DNA of 64,000 nucleotides from an uncultured Lachnospiraceae bacterium (GTDB lineage Bacteria; Bacillota; Clostridia; Lachnospirales; Lachnospiraceae), in the NCBI GenBank assembly GCA_946414885.1, contig CAMKQH010000010.1:1-64000 (forward strand). Direction: 5' to 3'. Below, one piece after another: positions 24,044 to 33,370 of this stretch; the stretch's first letter is position 1; every line of letters begins with the position of its first letter. The position numbers and the translations under genes are program-made. A model generated the notes under the pieces. The model had not been told where the DNA came from, made no database searches, and saw only the letters and a program-made list of their open reading frames with translations.

Positions 24044-24970
24044 TTATGCAAAATCAATACAGGAATACGCTCCATTTTGTTTTGCAATGTCATCAAACAT
24101 TGGCTTGTCAATTTTATATAACTTCGGAAATTTCATCCCATCCAAAGTTTCGCTATAGCTTACTTCATCTGTATAGACCACTCCGTAATTGCCTTCATAA
24201 ATATAACAACAAAAATTCTGCCTAGATTGATATATATTACAAGAATAACTCCCTTTTCCAGCCCCTTCAAAAAAGTTTATATATTCACCCGGTCGAACTA
24301 ACTGAGGCCAATCACTAGAAATTACCTCCATTCCCGCCATATATTGAAATATGTCTTCACCCTCCATTGCCCTTATTTTAACGGTCATTCCTCCTACCGA
24401 AGAGACAACGCCAGATCCTACTACTTTAGAAAAACAGCGTTCAATTTCATACGCCTTCATCAATTCCTTTTCAATGACTTCTTCAAAATATGCACCTTCC
24501 ACCGTTCGTCCATATGCCTTCTCCTCTTTTGGATTTATTTGAGCTAATAAGCGCGTGAATTCTATATAGGCATCCAATGACCCAAGCCAGGCCGATTTAC
24601 ATTTTCTAATAACCTGATGATTCTTTATAGATACTAATTCTCTAATTTGATCGCAATATGCTATAAGAAATTCAATTTCATCTTCTCCAGAATTAATGTG
24701 GATATTAAATGCCAAGTCTACTATTTCTTCCATATCCAATGGCATACATTTCACTTTTCTTAATAATTCTGCTGCTTTACTGATTTTATTTCCTGCATAA
24801 CATATGACTAGGTTTGGCGAAACAATAATACTCTTCATCAATCCAATTTGTTTGACTAAACGTCTATCATTTTCCGATTCCCAAAATTTTTCAAGATCAT
24901 CATCCAAATCGATTTTTGTATCAGATAAAATGGAAAATATTAAATCATTCATTGCATATATAAAACTCAT
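24044..24970 (-). CDS. Uncharacterised protein, possible Ntn-hydrolase (proteasome beta-like) fold
   Basis: The 308-aa product starts MSFIYAMNDLIFSILSDTKI and continues KQIGLMKSIIVSPNLVICYAG, then EFLIAY and AWLGSLDAYIEF. The order of an initial strand, a second 'SDTK' strand, 'K...I.....I.YAGN' and a later 'W.G' resembles bacterial proteasome-beta-like proteins that I recall only loosely. No catalytic N-terminal Thr, Ser or Cys is evident. It is flanked by a Fic gene and a defence operon. The 450-bp gap upstream (24971-25423) shows nothing I can support. Confidence 0.5.
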   Translation of the reverse strand: MSFIYAMNDLIFSILSDTKIDLDDDLEKFWESENDRRLVKQIGLMKSIIVSPNLVICYAGNKISKAAELLRKVKCMPLDMEEIVDLAFNIHINSGEDEIEFLIAYCDQIRELVSIKNHQVIRKCKSAWLGSLDAYIEFTRLLAQINPKEEKAYGRTVEGAYFEEVIEKELMKAYEIERCFSKVVGSGVVSSVGGMTVKIRAMEGEDIFQYMAGMEVISSDWPQLVRPGEYINFFEGAGKGSYSCNIYQSRQNFCCYIYEGNYGVVYTDEVSYSETLDGMKFPKLYKIDKPMFDDIAKQNGAYSCIDFA

Positions 24971-25423
24971 ATCCTCTCGTTTCTCCAACCACGTATATAA
25001 TGCCCATTGAAATCCAAATAATTCGTAATTGCATATCTAATTACAGACAAATTTCCATGCCAATACAATTACTTAAACCCAGTATACCCCCTTCTGGATA
25101 ATCGTTATTCTCTTGACTTTTTTGTATCTTCTTTAATCCATATCAATTACATTTTTTATTCCGTAGCAAAAATCTACCTGCATATTTAAGTGACCGTCGT
25201 AGTGCCTATAATTTTTTCAGATTCATTAGAGCCCTTAACAATTTCTTTAATGAGAAAGGTCTTAATATCTAAAAACAGATTCTTCACTTTAATTCCCTGT
25301 CAATTAGGTCAATCCGCTCTACTCCTCTATCTTTCATCTTAAATGTTGCCATTCACCACCCCATGTTTCTTTACATGTCACACGATCGTCACTGTAAGTG
25401 TGCATCACATGGAGTTTTATACT

Positions 25424-26875
25424 CTATCTTGATGCAACCATATGAAAACGCATCTGAATGAAATCATCTATCGCCTGTTCATTCCTTTCGGCCTTATAAT
25501 TGAGCAATTCGTAGAAATCATCATCCACCAAAGGGATTATTAATCCTCGAGAATCCCTGTATGTGTCACTGCATCGGTCAATTAGTTTTTGCATATCATC
25601 AACTGATCTACAAGCAATTATTCCCATCTGCCCACGGTTAGGACTGAATCTGCCCCCTATTTGATCTATTTCTGGATTTGCGATGTCTCGAGAATAGTTT
25701 TTGCATTCAATCATAATAAATCGAGAAGGTATGCCATGAGTATTGGATAAACGGAAGAAAAATCCAGATTCCGCACAATTATCAAACACAATATCAATTC
25801 GTTTTCTTCCCTCATGAATCTCATGCTCAATTTCCGGATTACACAAATAGGGATAAAAAAGCAATTCTAAGATGCCAACGATTGTCCGATGATATATGGT
25901 TGCATTATCAGATCCGGCTGGTATTGTTTTTAGGCGATCATTCAGAAAAGAGCATATTTTTTGTAACGACTCTGCTGATATCTCAGCATTTGATACTGCA
26001 GGGATTCTTGCTCGCGTTTGTTCGCGAAAATCGGTAAAAACCTCGGGATGCTTTTCAGTGAAATCGGCCAACCATTTTTTGTCAATAGCATCATCCAACT
26101 GCTCATGCTCCCGTATGGACTTTTTAGTTACATACGGGGTTCCTTTTTTATCTTTTCGTCTCTGAACCAGAGGACCATTAAGACGTAACTGTTCATTTTG
26201 AAGAAAACTGAGCACGAAATGCTGCATATATTTCTGAGGAGTGTATTCGGTCGAGAACGATACTAATCGCTTTGGAACCAACAGAATCTTTCTTCCATCA
26301 GCAATAAGCATTTCAGTATAGCTATTCTCCCACGCATTAGAAAAACGATCCCAATAAAAGCCTGAAGGGACACTGGGGGTAAGACCAATCCCCCAGATTG
26401 CGCATTGAGCATGAGTATAGTCAATCAGTTGTTTTTTAACGATATTTGCTGTCATATCAGACATTTTATCTTTGTCAACATTATCAACAAAAATGCGAAA
26501 GTCCTCTATGTCCTCCATAATACCACTTCGTAATGCAGGACTATCTTTAAGGCTCCTAAAAATTTTTGATGCATCAGCAGGCCCCATACCTTTCCCTTGA
26601 GGCTTTGCCCGTGAAAAACCAAGGCAAATTTCATTCGATTCGCCTAAGTGACTGAATAATTCCTCGGCATCAGCCATTCTATTCTCCCGCAGGGCGCGGA
26701 GCAAGCATTCAAAATATGATCTTAGAGACAAATGGGCTTCATATGCAAGAGGAAAATCATTTTTTGCTATAAAATAAGGATCTAAGAAAAGCGGGGTGTC
26801 TGATTCAATGTCAACATCCACAAAGTCCAATTCATGCTGCGATCTCTTTAGCCCAAATATCTCACTGATTTTCAT
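25424..26875 (-). CDS. PD-(D/E)XK nuclease-like protein, third gene of the IetAS-type operon
   Basis: The 483-aa product has a large N-terminal part of unknown fold (starts FGLKRSQHELDFVDVDIESD). The C-terminal region resembles restriction-endonuclease folds: GRKRIDIVFDN (metal Asp), then RFIMIECKNYSRDIANPEID (E-x-K), followed by QIGGRFSPNRGQMGIIACRS, which matches the Mrr-type helix and strand after the E-x-K. DNA cleavage is plausible. GGAG precedes its ATG, and it begins 44 nt after the subtilase gene, so it may be an accessory of the same defence system. Confidence 0.65.
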   Translation of the reverse strand: MKISEIFGLKRSQHELDFVDVDIESDTPLFLDPYFIAKNDFPLAYEAHLSLRSYFECLLRALRENRMADAEELFSHLGESNEICLGFSRAKPQGKGMGPADASKIFRSLKDSPALRSGIMEDIEDFRIFVDNVDKDKMSDMTANIVKKQLIDYTHAQCAIWGIGLTPSVPSGFYWDRFSNAWENSYTEMLIADGRKILLVPKRLVSFSTEYTPQKYMQHFVLSFLQNEQLRLNGPLVQRRKDKKGTPYVTKKSIREHEQLDDAIDKKWLADFTEKHPEVFTDFREQTRARIPAVSNAEISAESLQKICSFLNDRLKTIPAGSDNATIYHRTIVGILELLFYPYLCNPEIEHEIHEGRKRIDIVFDNCAESGFFFRLSNTHGIPSRFIMIECKNYSRDIANPEIDQIGGRFSPNRGQMGIIACRSVDDMQKLIDRCSDTYRDSRGLIIPLVDDDFYELLNYKAERNEQAIDDFIQMRFHMVASR

Positions 26876-26919
26876 CTAAATCTCCTTTTTTTGTTGTAAG
26901 AGATAAAATACTTTCATCA

Positions 26920-29172
26920 CTACTCAAAGTGTATCTCTTCCTGACTTGAAGCATAAATATCTAATTGATTCTTTATGTCTATCCGATTAACGATCCATCC
27001 CCTCAGTGTACATGCCTTTATAAAATCATCAATACGATTGATTCCGTTTACCTCTTTCAAAGTAATAACTACTCCGAAATTCAACGGGGTACGCATTTGT
27101 GTACTAAGTCTCTCCTTAGTAACCACAGATAGTCCCCATAGCCGATCATCATATGCTTTGACTGGCTTATTATTCTTTACGACCCGTGATATGAATTTAA
27201 TGTTATCCCACTTACGAAACTCTTTTCTTGACTGCCGCTCATCCATCCAACTTTCAGCATCGTCCTGAACATTATCATTGATATCCATTATTGTCCCTTT
27301 ATCATCTTTAATCCGTCCAAATTTTAGTGACAATTCTCTATCTGTATAATCTACTCCTTGCCTTCTAGAACACTCGGGAAAATAACACAAGGTGGCTCGT
27401 GCCACATACGGATATTTATTATCACTATCTTTTGGAACTGGAATAGCGTAATTGGCCGTGCGATAAGCTTCGGATGTTCCATAAACAACGAAACGGATTT
27501 CATCGCTTTCCGTTTCCACAATCTTTCTGATATCGATAGGAACAATCCCATAACCTATAACCATTTTTGACAAAGGCTTCATGGCTTTATAATCCCAGTT
27601 TGCCGCCGCGTCAACAATTAACGCTTTCGCAATCTCTTTTGGCATTCCCATGACATCTATTAGATAACATACTTTTCTACTAATCCATGGCGCTGCATAT
27701 GAGGTGCCATATTTTTCATCTCTTCCATATGGGGTATAGGCGGTAATTCTTTCATCATAATCTCCACCATAATAAGAAACATCTGGCTTATTGTAGAATG
27801 ACAAAATATTACCTTTACGAGAATAGCTGGCTGGCTTCCCATCCCTTCTGACCGAGTTTACGACAATAGAATTAAGGGAATCTGCTGGTGACCCAACCCT
27901 TAACATGTCAGTTTTTTCAGTGCGATTGTCATTTGTCCCTGACACTACAAAAATTACATTCTTTTTTGCCTGTATTTCATCCAATGCCGCCGCATCAAAA
28001 GAAACGAAGTTTCTTGACACTTCATCATCGGTTCCGAGTGATAAATTCCACACATGAATGTCAGGGTTGTCATTCACGATATCCCTAATCTTCTTAACAA
28101 GCCGGATGGTTGATATTCTGTTGGAGCATACTCCAAAATGCCGTACTCTAAATCTTCCGCAGCCATCATCCAGCCATGGATTCATCCTTGGTCCATCAAC
28201 TATTAAGGATGTCACTTCTGTTCCGTGCTCTCTCTGATTTAAGTCATGCTGATACTTCTCTATGTCATCAAGGTAATCATAGTTCTCCACCCATTCACTA
28301 AAATAGACCGTATCATCAAAAAAGGTATCTATTACTCCGATCACAGGTTCGTTTTGTGGTGAAGGAATATCATACTCGTCCCGTGTTTGTTTCGGAGACA
28401 GATCTTCCAAAACAATTGATGATAAATCCGTCGATACCATAGATATCATGTATGGTACCTTTTGATTTATTATTTCAAACAGTTCCTTAGTAGCAGAAAT
28501 CGTATCATCCCCATAAGTTGTGTATGGTAATTGCTTATTGTCTATCCTCAACTTTTCAAGTATCAAAGATAGTGAAAGTTCAGATTTGTAAAATGTAATC
28601 AAAAAGCTATCTCTTTCAGGAATACTGGTTACTCGAGGAACATCAAAGCCCTCTACCACGGAACAATCAATAACAAGATCCCTTAATTTGGCTTTTCCTA
28701 TTCCAAACCCGCTGTAATCAATATTGCTGTTAGGCTCCTTAAAATTCAAAGCTGTAGCCACGCCACACAATCTCTTTTGGATAAAACCCCTAACCATCAA
28801 CAATTCCTCTATAGTTTCATTGATGGTCTTCTCATCTACATAATGCGTAATGATATGGTTTTCCTCACCTTCGGACGCATCCGAAAATCTTGCGCCTACA
28901 ACCGTATCATTGGTCGAAAGTCTTTGAGGTTTCAGTAATTCCTTTACCCGACTAGATTTCGCAATGATATCATTATACCTAATGTCAACCATGAGTTTTT
29001 CAGTGATGCGGGTATTATCTTTGTAAAATCTAAGAACCGCGCGTAAACTATCAATTAATCCATCTATCTTTTCCTGAGAAACTTCTGCTTTTGCACGCAG
29101 ATTTCTTGCGGATGGTTTTTGATTATTTTTTTCTCCCATAAACCTTAGTTTTACCTGAAGTAATGGATTCAT
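26920..29172 (-). CDS. ietS: Subtilisin-like (S8) serine protease, IetS-type defence protein
   Basis: The 750-aa product has an N-terminal domain of about 270 aa, then an S8 catalytic core: Asp282 in VIGVIDT, His316 in REHGTEVTSL, oxyanion Asn414 in VSGTNDN, and Ser491 in GTSYAAPWIS. A C-terminal domain of about 230 aa follows. There is no signal peptide, so it acts in the cytoplasm. It starts 1 nt after an AAA+ ATPase gene. This ATPase-subtilase pair is the layout of IetAS, known from plasmid stability work and shown to give anti-phage defence. The match is by architecture and gene order. Confidence 0.75.
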   Translation of the reverse strand: MNPLLQVKLRFMGEKNNQKPSARNLRAKAEVSQEKIDGLIDSLRAVLRFYKDNTRITEKLMVDIRYNDIIAKSSRVKELLKPQRLSTNDTVVGARFSDASEGEENHIITHYVDEKTINETIEELLMVRGFIQKRLCGVATALNFKEPNSNIDYSGFGIGKAKLRDLVIDCSVVEGFDVPRVTSIPERDSFLITFYKSELSLSLILEKLRIDNKQLPYTTYGDDTISATKELFEIINQKVPYMISMVSTDLSSIVLEDLSPKQTRDEYDIPSPQNEPVIGVIDTFFDDTVYFSEWVENYDYLDDIEKYQHDLNQREHGTEVTSLIVDGPRMNPWLDDGCGRFRVRHFGVCSNRISTIRLVKKIRDIVNDNPDIHVWNLSLGTDDEVSRNFVSFDAAALDEIQAKKNVIFVVSGTNDNRTEKTDMLRVGSPADSLNSIVVNSVRRDGKPASYSRKGNILSFYNKPDVSYYGGDYDERITAYTPYGRDEKYGTSYAAPWISRKVCYLIDVMGMPKEIAKALIVDAAANWDYKAMKPLSKMVIGYGIVPIDIRKIVETESDEIRFVVYGTSEAYRTANYAIPVPKDSDNKYPYVARATLCYFPECSRRQGVDYTDRELSLKFGRIKDDKGTIMDINDNVQDDAESWMDERQSRKEFRKWDNIKFISRVVKNNKPVKAYDDRLWGLSVVTKERLSTQMRTPLNFGVVITLKEVNGINRIDDFIKACTLRGWIVNRIDIKNQLDIYASSQEEIHFE

Positions 29173-29173
29173 A

Positions 29174-30208
29174 TTAGTTCTCCTTTAATTTCCTAGACAC
29201 ACTGCTCTTTGGAATACGAGACAAAATTTCAATTTCCCGTGTCGTGTATCCCTCATCGCTTAATTTCTGTATACTTATTTCTCGATTATTATTCAACGCC
29301 ATGTAGATTTTTCTCAAATAATCATATTCATTTGCTCCGCTGGAAAATGCAACCGCTGTTTTTATAATCTGCTTTAAGTCACCCGGATAGGGAATTACAT
29401 CCAAGTTTTTTAGAATTTTATTAAACAGTCTCATGTCCTGCTTCGAATTAGCATTTTTCTTTAACGACGAAGACAGCAAGGCATCTGCAATTTCAATCAA
29501 ATCAGTGTTTGAATACCTGTCAAACGAAATTATTGCATCAAATCGTCTGACAATAGCTTTGTCAAAATTCGAAAATAGATTTGTAGTTGCAATAATCACA
29601 ACATTCTCATTTAGTCTATCCAGTTCTTTTATAAAAGTTGAAGTCACTCGACCCATCTCTCGCAAGTCATTGCCATTTACCCTGTCCAAAACCAAAGCAT
29701 CTATCTCATCCAATAGTATTATCACTTTGCCATAAGAAAGATGGTTTATTTCATCAAACAAAACCGTTACGTTCTTCGCTGTTTCCCCAAGTCTGCTGTC
29801 AATAAGTTGTTCGAAATCAACTCTTAATAAATCTCTACCAAGAATACGCGCTATTTGATAGGCGGATTCCGTCTTGCCAGTACCAGGAGCCCCATAGAAT
29901 AGAAATTTAGTCAAATCCGACCTTTCACTGATTGCCCTTGTTATACCCAAAACATCTTCTTCTATTATATCAGGAAGTAACAATGGTGCATTTGAATAAT
30001 CTACTTTGGTTAAATAACGCAAATTTTTATAGGAGCTTTGTGGTACATAATAGTTTGCACTTGACACAAGCTCCATAAGGTAGTTAGCCATGGCAGAATC
30101 ACCAATTTGGTCGAACTCTTTTGCTATTTCAGCAACCTCGGAAATGAAAGCCTCCTCATTTTTCTCTACATGATATCTTACCAGATTCATAATACTTTGC
30201 TTTTTCAT
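29174..30208 (-). CDS. ietA: AAA+ ATPase, IetA-type defence protein
   Basis: The 344-aa product has Walker A at about residue 105 (FYGAPGTGKTES), Walker B (VIILLDEIDALVL), sensor 1 (VVIIATTN) and an arginine-finger region (VRRFDAIISF). The fold is close to classical AAA proteases and chaperones. The N-terminus is helical. The start at 30208 (MKKQSIMN) is preferred because GAGAGGG lies 8 nt upstream; an ATG at 30244 lacks one. It is the first gene of the operon with the S8 protease and the PD-(D/E)XK protein, downstream of a consensus promoter at 30258-30286. Confidence 0.78.
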   Translation of the reverse strand: MKKQSIMNLVRYHVEKNEEAFISEVAEIAKEFDQIGDSAMANYLMELVSSANYYVPQSSYKNLRYLTKVDYSNAPLLLPDIIEEDVLGITRAISERSDLTKFLFYGAPGTGKTESAYQIARILGRDLLRVDFEQLIDSRLGETAKNVTVLFDEINHLSYGKVIILLDEIDALVLDRVNGNDLREMGRVTSTFIKELDRLNENVVIIATTNLFSNFDKAIVRRFDAIISFDRYSNTDLIEIADALLSSSLKKNANSKQDMRLFNKILKNLDVIPYPGDLKQIIKTAVAFSSGANEYDYLRKIYMALNNNREISIQKLSDEGYTTREIEILSRIPKSSVSRKLKEN

Positions 30209-30257
30209 CGTCTCATCCCTCTCGTGCTGATATTTTATTTTCATATTCTATAATTAC

Positions 30258-30294
30258 AGTATAAATTTGTGTGGGACAAATGTCAATGCATTTG
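30258..30294 (-). promoter_or_regulatory. Sigma-A promoter of the IetAS operon with overlapping inverted repeat
   Basis: TTGACA (30281-30286) and TATACT (30258-30263) are 17 bp apart. CAAATG / CATTTG arms (30277-30294, centre TCAATG on the plus strand) straddle the -35, and GTCCCA occurs on both sides. The site fits a repressor operator, but no regulator gene is in the operon. Confidence 0.7.
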
Positions 30295-30471
30295 GGACAT
30301 TTTTTCTAGATTTCAATTGATCATTTATATAAAAACCCATGTTTTTTTAACAAAAGTCCACTACATAAAACTAAAAGATGAGAATAAGGGCACCGCTAAT
30401 ACCCTTGAGGAATAAATTAACTAACCGCTTTTGTGAAGAGAATACCAAATAACATGATAGAATTTAAAAGC

Positions 30472-30502
30472 AAAAACCCCGAGAACCAGTTCTCGGGGTT
30501 TT
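30472..30502 (-). terminator. Terminator of tRNA-Leu
   Basis: A perfect stem (AAAACCCCGAGAA / TTCTCGGGGTTTT, 4-nt loop) lies 18 nt after the tRNA 3' end. Degenerate copies of the same hairpin flank scars A, B and C. Upstream sequence 30434-30470 is also duplicated at scar C. Besides this and the IetAS promoter, the 30209-30519 gap shows nothing. Confidence 0.85.
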
Positions 30503-30519
30503 CTGAGATAATACCATAC

Positions 30520-30603
30520 TGCTGGCAGCCGGACTTGAACCGGCACGGTGTTGCCACCGAGGGATTTTAAGTCCCTTGCGTCTGCCTATTCCGCCATGCC
30601 AGC
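30520..30603 (-). tRNA. tRNA-Leu (anticodon UAA)
   Basis: The 84-nt gene folds as a class II tRNA: acceptor GCTGGCA / TGCCAGC with discriminator A, anticodon stem GGGA / TCCC around CTTAAAA (anticodon TAA), a long variable arm (TCGGTGGCAACACCG) and T loop TTCAAGT. CCA is not encoded. Its 3' 20 nt are the repeated att core of the accessory region, and the gene remains intact at this junction. Confidence 0.97.
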
Positions 30604-30688
30604 AAACGCATCACGCAAGTATCGTTATTCGTACGCATCGGGCGCAGGCCAAGAGGTCTGGCAAACGATGCGCAGGATCTTGCGCGAA

Positions 30689-30770
30689 TGGATGGGGGTG
30701 GATTCGAACCACCGAAGCAATTTGCAGCAGATTTACAGTCTGTCCCCTTTGGCCACTCGGGAACCCATCC
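30689..30770 (-). tRNA. tRNA-Tyr (anticodon GUA)
   Basis: The 82-nt class II tRNA has acceptor GGATGGG / CCCATCC, anticodon stem CAGA / TCTG around CTGTAAA (anticodon GTA), T arm GGTGG TTCGAAT CCACC and discriminator A. CCA is not encoded. It lies 85 bp upstream of tRNA-Leu and is probably co-transcribed with it. Confidence 0.97.
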
Positions 30771-30835
30771 AAGTGCAAACATGGCATCCTCGGGACTGAT
30801 CAAAATGTAATGCGCACCATGTCTGACAAGTAGAA

Positions 30836-30864
30836 ATTCTATCATAAGTCCGTGCAAATTGCAA
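30836..30864 (-). promoter_or_regulatory. Promoter of the tRNA-Tyr/tRNA-Leu unit
   Basis: TTGCAA (30859-30864) and TAGAAT (30836-30841) are 17 bp apart on the minus strand, about 65 bp before the tRNA-Tyr 5' end. Confidence 0.7.
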
Positions 30865-30872
30865 GGTGTAAT

Positions 30873-33050
30873 TTAATAAATAAATCTCCGTTTCCGGCGC
30901 ATTTCTTCCTCCGGCGTCAAAACCTCCGGCTCGGCCGGTACGGCGGCAGGTGCTTCCTCCGCGGCAACGGGTGCGTGGCGGTCATACTTTAGGATCGTCG
31001 CGGAGGTTTTCGGCAGGGTGATATGAATGCGGCCTGCATGCATCTCATACTCCGGACCGCCAAGGGTGTAGCCCTCCTCACTGGTCTGGATGAGGGTGCG
31101 CATGCGGCCGGTCTTGGGCGTGCCGAGTACCCAGACGTCGACCTCTTTTTCCTGGGGCGCGTCACCGTTATTGATGAGGATCAGGCACTGGCCGTCCTTG
31201 TGGAACCGGCCGTATGCCAGGTATTGATATCCCGCGTCCACGTGGCAAAGGGACCCGCGGCGCAGCTCGTCGTGTACGATGCGCAGATGGATTACGTCCT
31301 TGTGGAAATTGATGAGCTGGACGTCCTCCCTGCCCCAGGGATAGGTGCGGCGGTTATCGGGATCGGTGAAACCGCATAGTCCGGCCTCATCGCCGTAATA
31401 GATGGTCGGCGCGCCCATCCAGGTCATCTGGATCACGACGCCCTCCATGAACACGGCCTTGCTCACGCCCTGCTCCGCGGCCTGGGGACCAAGCGTTCCC
31501 GTGCGGCCAACCTTGTGGTTGGTGCGGGTCAGGAATCTCGAGTGATCGTGGTTGGAAAGCTCATTCATGGCCACCTGCCAGCTGGGCATGGCGAAGTTCG
31601 CGCCGTGATGGCGCATGGCACCCCAAAAGGCCTCCGCATTGCCCAGAAGATCCTCGCGGAAGTCATCGCTGTGCTTTTCCATGCCGGTGAGGAACCAGGT
31701 CACGGGCTCCATGAAGGCATCGTAGTTCATGACGGTGTCCCATTCATTTCCCTGCAGCCAGTCGCGAGTGCAGCCATAGTGCTCTGCAAGGATCAGCGCA
31801 TCAGGCTTCACTTCCTTCACGGCCTTCCGGAACTCCTGCCAGAAATGATGGTTATATTCCGGACTGTGGCCCAAATCCGCCGCCACGTCCAGTCTCCAGC
31901 CGTCCGCGTTGTACGGGGGCGAAACCCACTTGCGTCCCACGTTTAGGATATATTCTTCCAGCTTTTTTGAGCCCTCGTAATTCAGCTTCGGAAGGGTGTC
32001 ATGACCCCACCAGCCGTCGTAGGTCTCGTTGTACGGCCATGCCGTCTCGCTCTTGAAGTCAAAGTAGTTGCGGTAAGGACTCTCGCTGTCCACGAAAGCG
32101 CCCGGTTCATATCCCTTGGCATTTTCATAGATGCGCTCGCGGTCAAGCCACTTGTTAAAGGAGCCGCAGTGATTGAAAACGCCATCGAGAATGACCTTCA
32201 TGCCGCGCTTGTGCGCCTCTTCCACCACCTTCGCAAAGAGTTGGTTGCTGGCCTCAAGATTCGCCTTGTTGGTCACGCGGTCGATATAACGGCTCGCTTG
32301 GCGGTTCTCCTTCTGTCCGGGGGGCAGAAGCTCGCCCACGTCCGAGACAATCTTGCCAAAGTGCGGATCAATATAATCATAGTCCTGAATGTCGTATTTA
32401 TGATTGGACGGGGAAACAAACAGCGGATTGAAATAGATCACTTCGACGCCCAAGCCTTTAAGATAGTCCATCTTGTCGATGACGCCCTGCAGATCACCGC
32501 CGTAGAACTCGCGCACGTCCATGGCGGAGGGATACTGATACCAGTCCTCCATCTTCTGCACGGGCTCGTTGATGTAGCAATATTCATTCGTCAATACGTC
32601 ATTGGAGGGATCGCCATTGCAGAAACGGTCCACGTAAATCTGGTACATTACGGCGCCCTTCGCCCAGTCTGGCGTCTTGAATCCAGGAATGACAGGAATG
32701 TCATAATACTCATTGGGTTCATGTGAAAGGCCTCTCACGTCATAATAGGCAACCAACGTACCCGTGCGGATCTCGAAGTGATAACAGAATTTCTCGTTTT
32801 CCAGCTGATATTCACAGGCGTAATAATCAAAGTCATCTATGGTCTCTACCTTGCTCATCTGGATCTTTTTTCCCTTCGTCACAAGGTAGACGACGTCCAC
32901 GTTATTCTTGGCCGTGCGGAACCTGATCGTGATCAGGTCATATCCTGCCGGTTCCGCCGGCGTCACGTAGTGCTCCGTCGTATCTGAAAACAACGCCCTT
33001 AGATTAAAAACTGGCCTCATGGAGCCAATGTATTGCAGACCGAAATCCAT
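30873..33050 (-). CDS. GH13 alpha-amylase family enzyme (neopullulanase/cyclomaltodextrinase type)
   Basis: The 725-aa product has an N-terminal beta-sandwich (about 1-130), a GH13 (beta/alpha)8 barrel starting VMYQIYVDRFCNGD, and a C-terminal beta domain. Catalytic motifs are visible: GVFNH (region I), GWRLDVAADL (nucleophile Asp), LILAEHY (acid Glu) and LSNHDHSRF (transition-state Asp). There is no signal peptide, so it acts on imported malto-oligosaccharides or intracellular glucan. The Ala/Pro/Glu-rich tail (VAAEEAPAAVPAEPE) is unusual. The start at 33050 is preferred (AAGGAAG upstream) over 33104. A TATAAT lies at 33114-33119. Confidence 0.88.
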   Translation of the reverse strand: MDFGLQYIGSMRPVFNLRALFSDTTEHYVTPAEPAGYDLITIRFRTAKNNVDVVYLVTKGKKIQMSKVETIDDFDYYACEYQLENEKFCYHFEIRTGTLVAYYDVRGLSHEPNEYYDIPVIPGFKTPDWAKGAVMYQIYVDRFCNGDPSNDVLTNEYCYINEPVQKMEDWYQYPSAMDVREFYGGDLQGVIDKMDYLKGLGVEVIYFNPLFVSPSNHKYDIQDYDYIDPHFGKIVSDVGELLPPGQKENRQASRYIDRVTNKANLEASNQLFAKVVEEAHKRGMKVILDGVFNHCGSFNKWLDRERIYENAKGYEPGAFVDSESPYRNYFDFKSETAWPYNETYDGWWGHDTLPKLNYEGSKKLEEYILNVGRKWVSPPYNADGWRLDVAADLGHSPEYNHHFWQEFRKAVKEVKPDALILAEHYGCTRDWLQGNEWDTVMNYDAFMEPVTWFLTGMEKHSDDFREDLLGNAEAFWGAMRHHGANFAMPSWQVAMNELSNHDHSRFLTRTNHKVGRTGTLGPQAAEQGVSKAVFMEGVVIQMTWMGAPTIYYGDEAGLCGFTDPDNRRTYPWGREDVQLINFHKDVIHLRIVHDELRRGSLCHVDAGYQYLAYGRFHKDGQCLILINNGDAPQEKEVDVWVLGTPKTGRMRTLIQTSEEGYTLGGPEYEMHAGRIHITLPKTSATILKYDRHAPVAAEEAPAAVPAEPEVLTPEEEMRRKRRFIY

Positions 33051-33113
33051 GCTTAGCGCTTCCTTCTTGTTTCGCCGGTTAGGCGATACTATTTTATCAT
33101 CCATTATTTTATC

Positions 33114-33143
33114 ATTATATGTCAGAAAATAAAAGGGGATAAA
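33114..33143 (-). promoter_or_regulatory. Promoter of the GH13 gene
   Basis: A perfect TATAAT (33114-33119) lies 18 bp from TTTATC (33138-33143, weak -35) on the minus strand, about 65 nt before the start codon. Confidence 0.45.
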
Positions 33144-33156
33144 AAGGTTTTAAAAG

Positions 33157-33188
33157 TGAAACAGGCTACTTGGGGGTAGCCTGTTTCA
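33157..33188 (-). terminator. Terminator after ftsH
   Basis: A perfect 13-bp stem (TGAAACAGGCTAC / GTAGCCTGTTTCA) with a 6-nt loop is followed on the minus strand by CTTTTAAAACC and a T-run. It is about 180 bp beyond the ftsH stop and just upstream of the GH13 promoter. The 33189-33370 stretch holds no gene. Confidence 0.7.
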
Positions 33189-33370
33189 GAGAAGGTATTT
33201 CTTTCTTATGGGGTATAGCAAAAACTATAATGTATTGGGGGGTTACGTGTATTATAATATCATCCCCCAATACTTTTGCATAGTCTCAAAATTCACAAAG
33301 TTCATAAAAGCGAGTATCGAATTTTGTGCAATTCTACCAAAGGTCTTTTGGTTAAATTGTTACAAAATTA

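Noticed and set aside
1-30519. Integrative conjugative element or prophage with integrase
   Set aside because: The tRNA scars invite this, but no integrase, relaxase, transfer, capsid or terminase gene was found in any frame.
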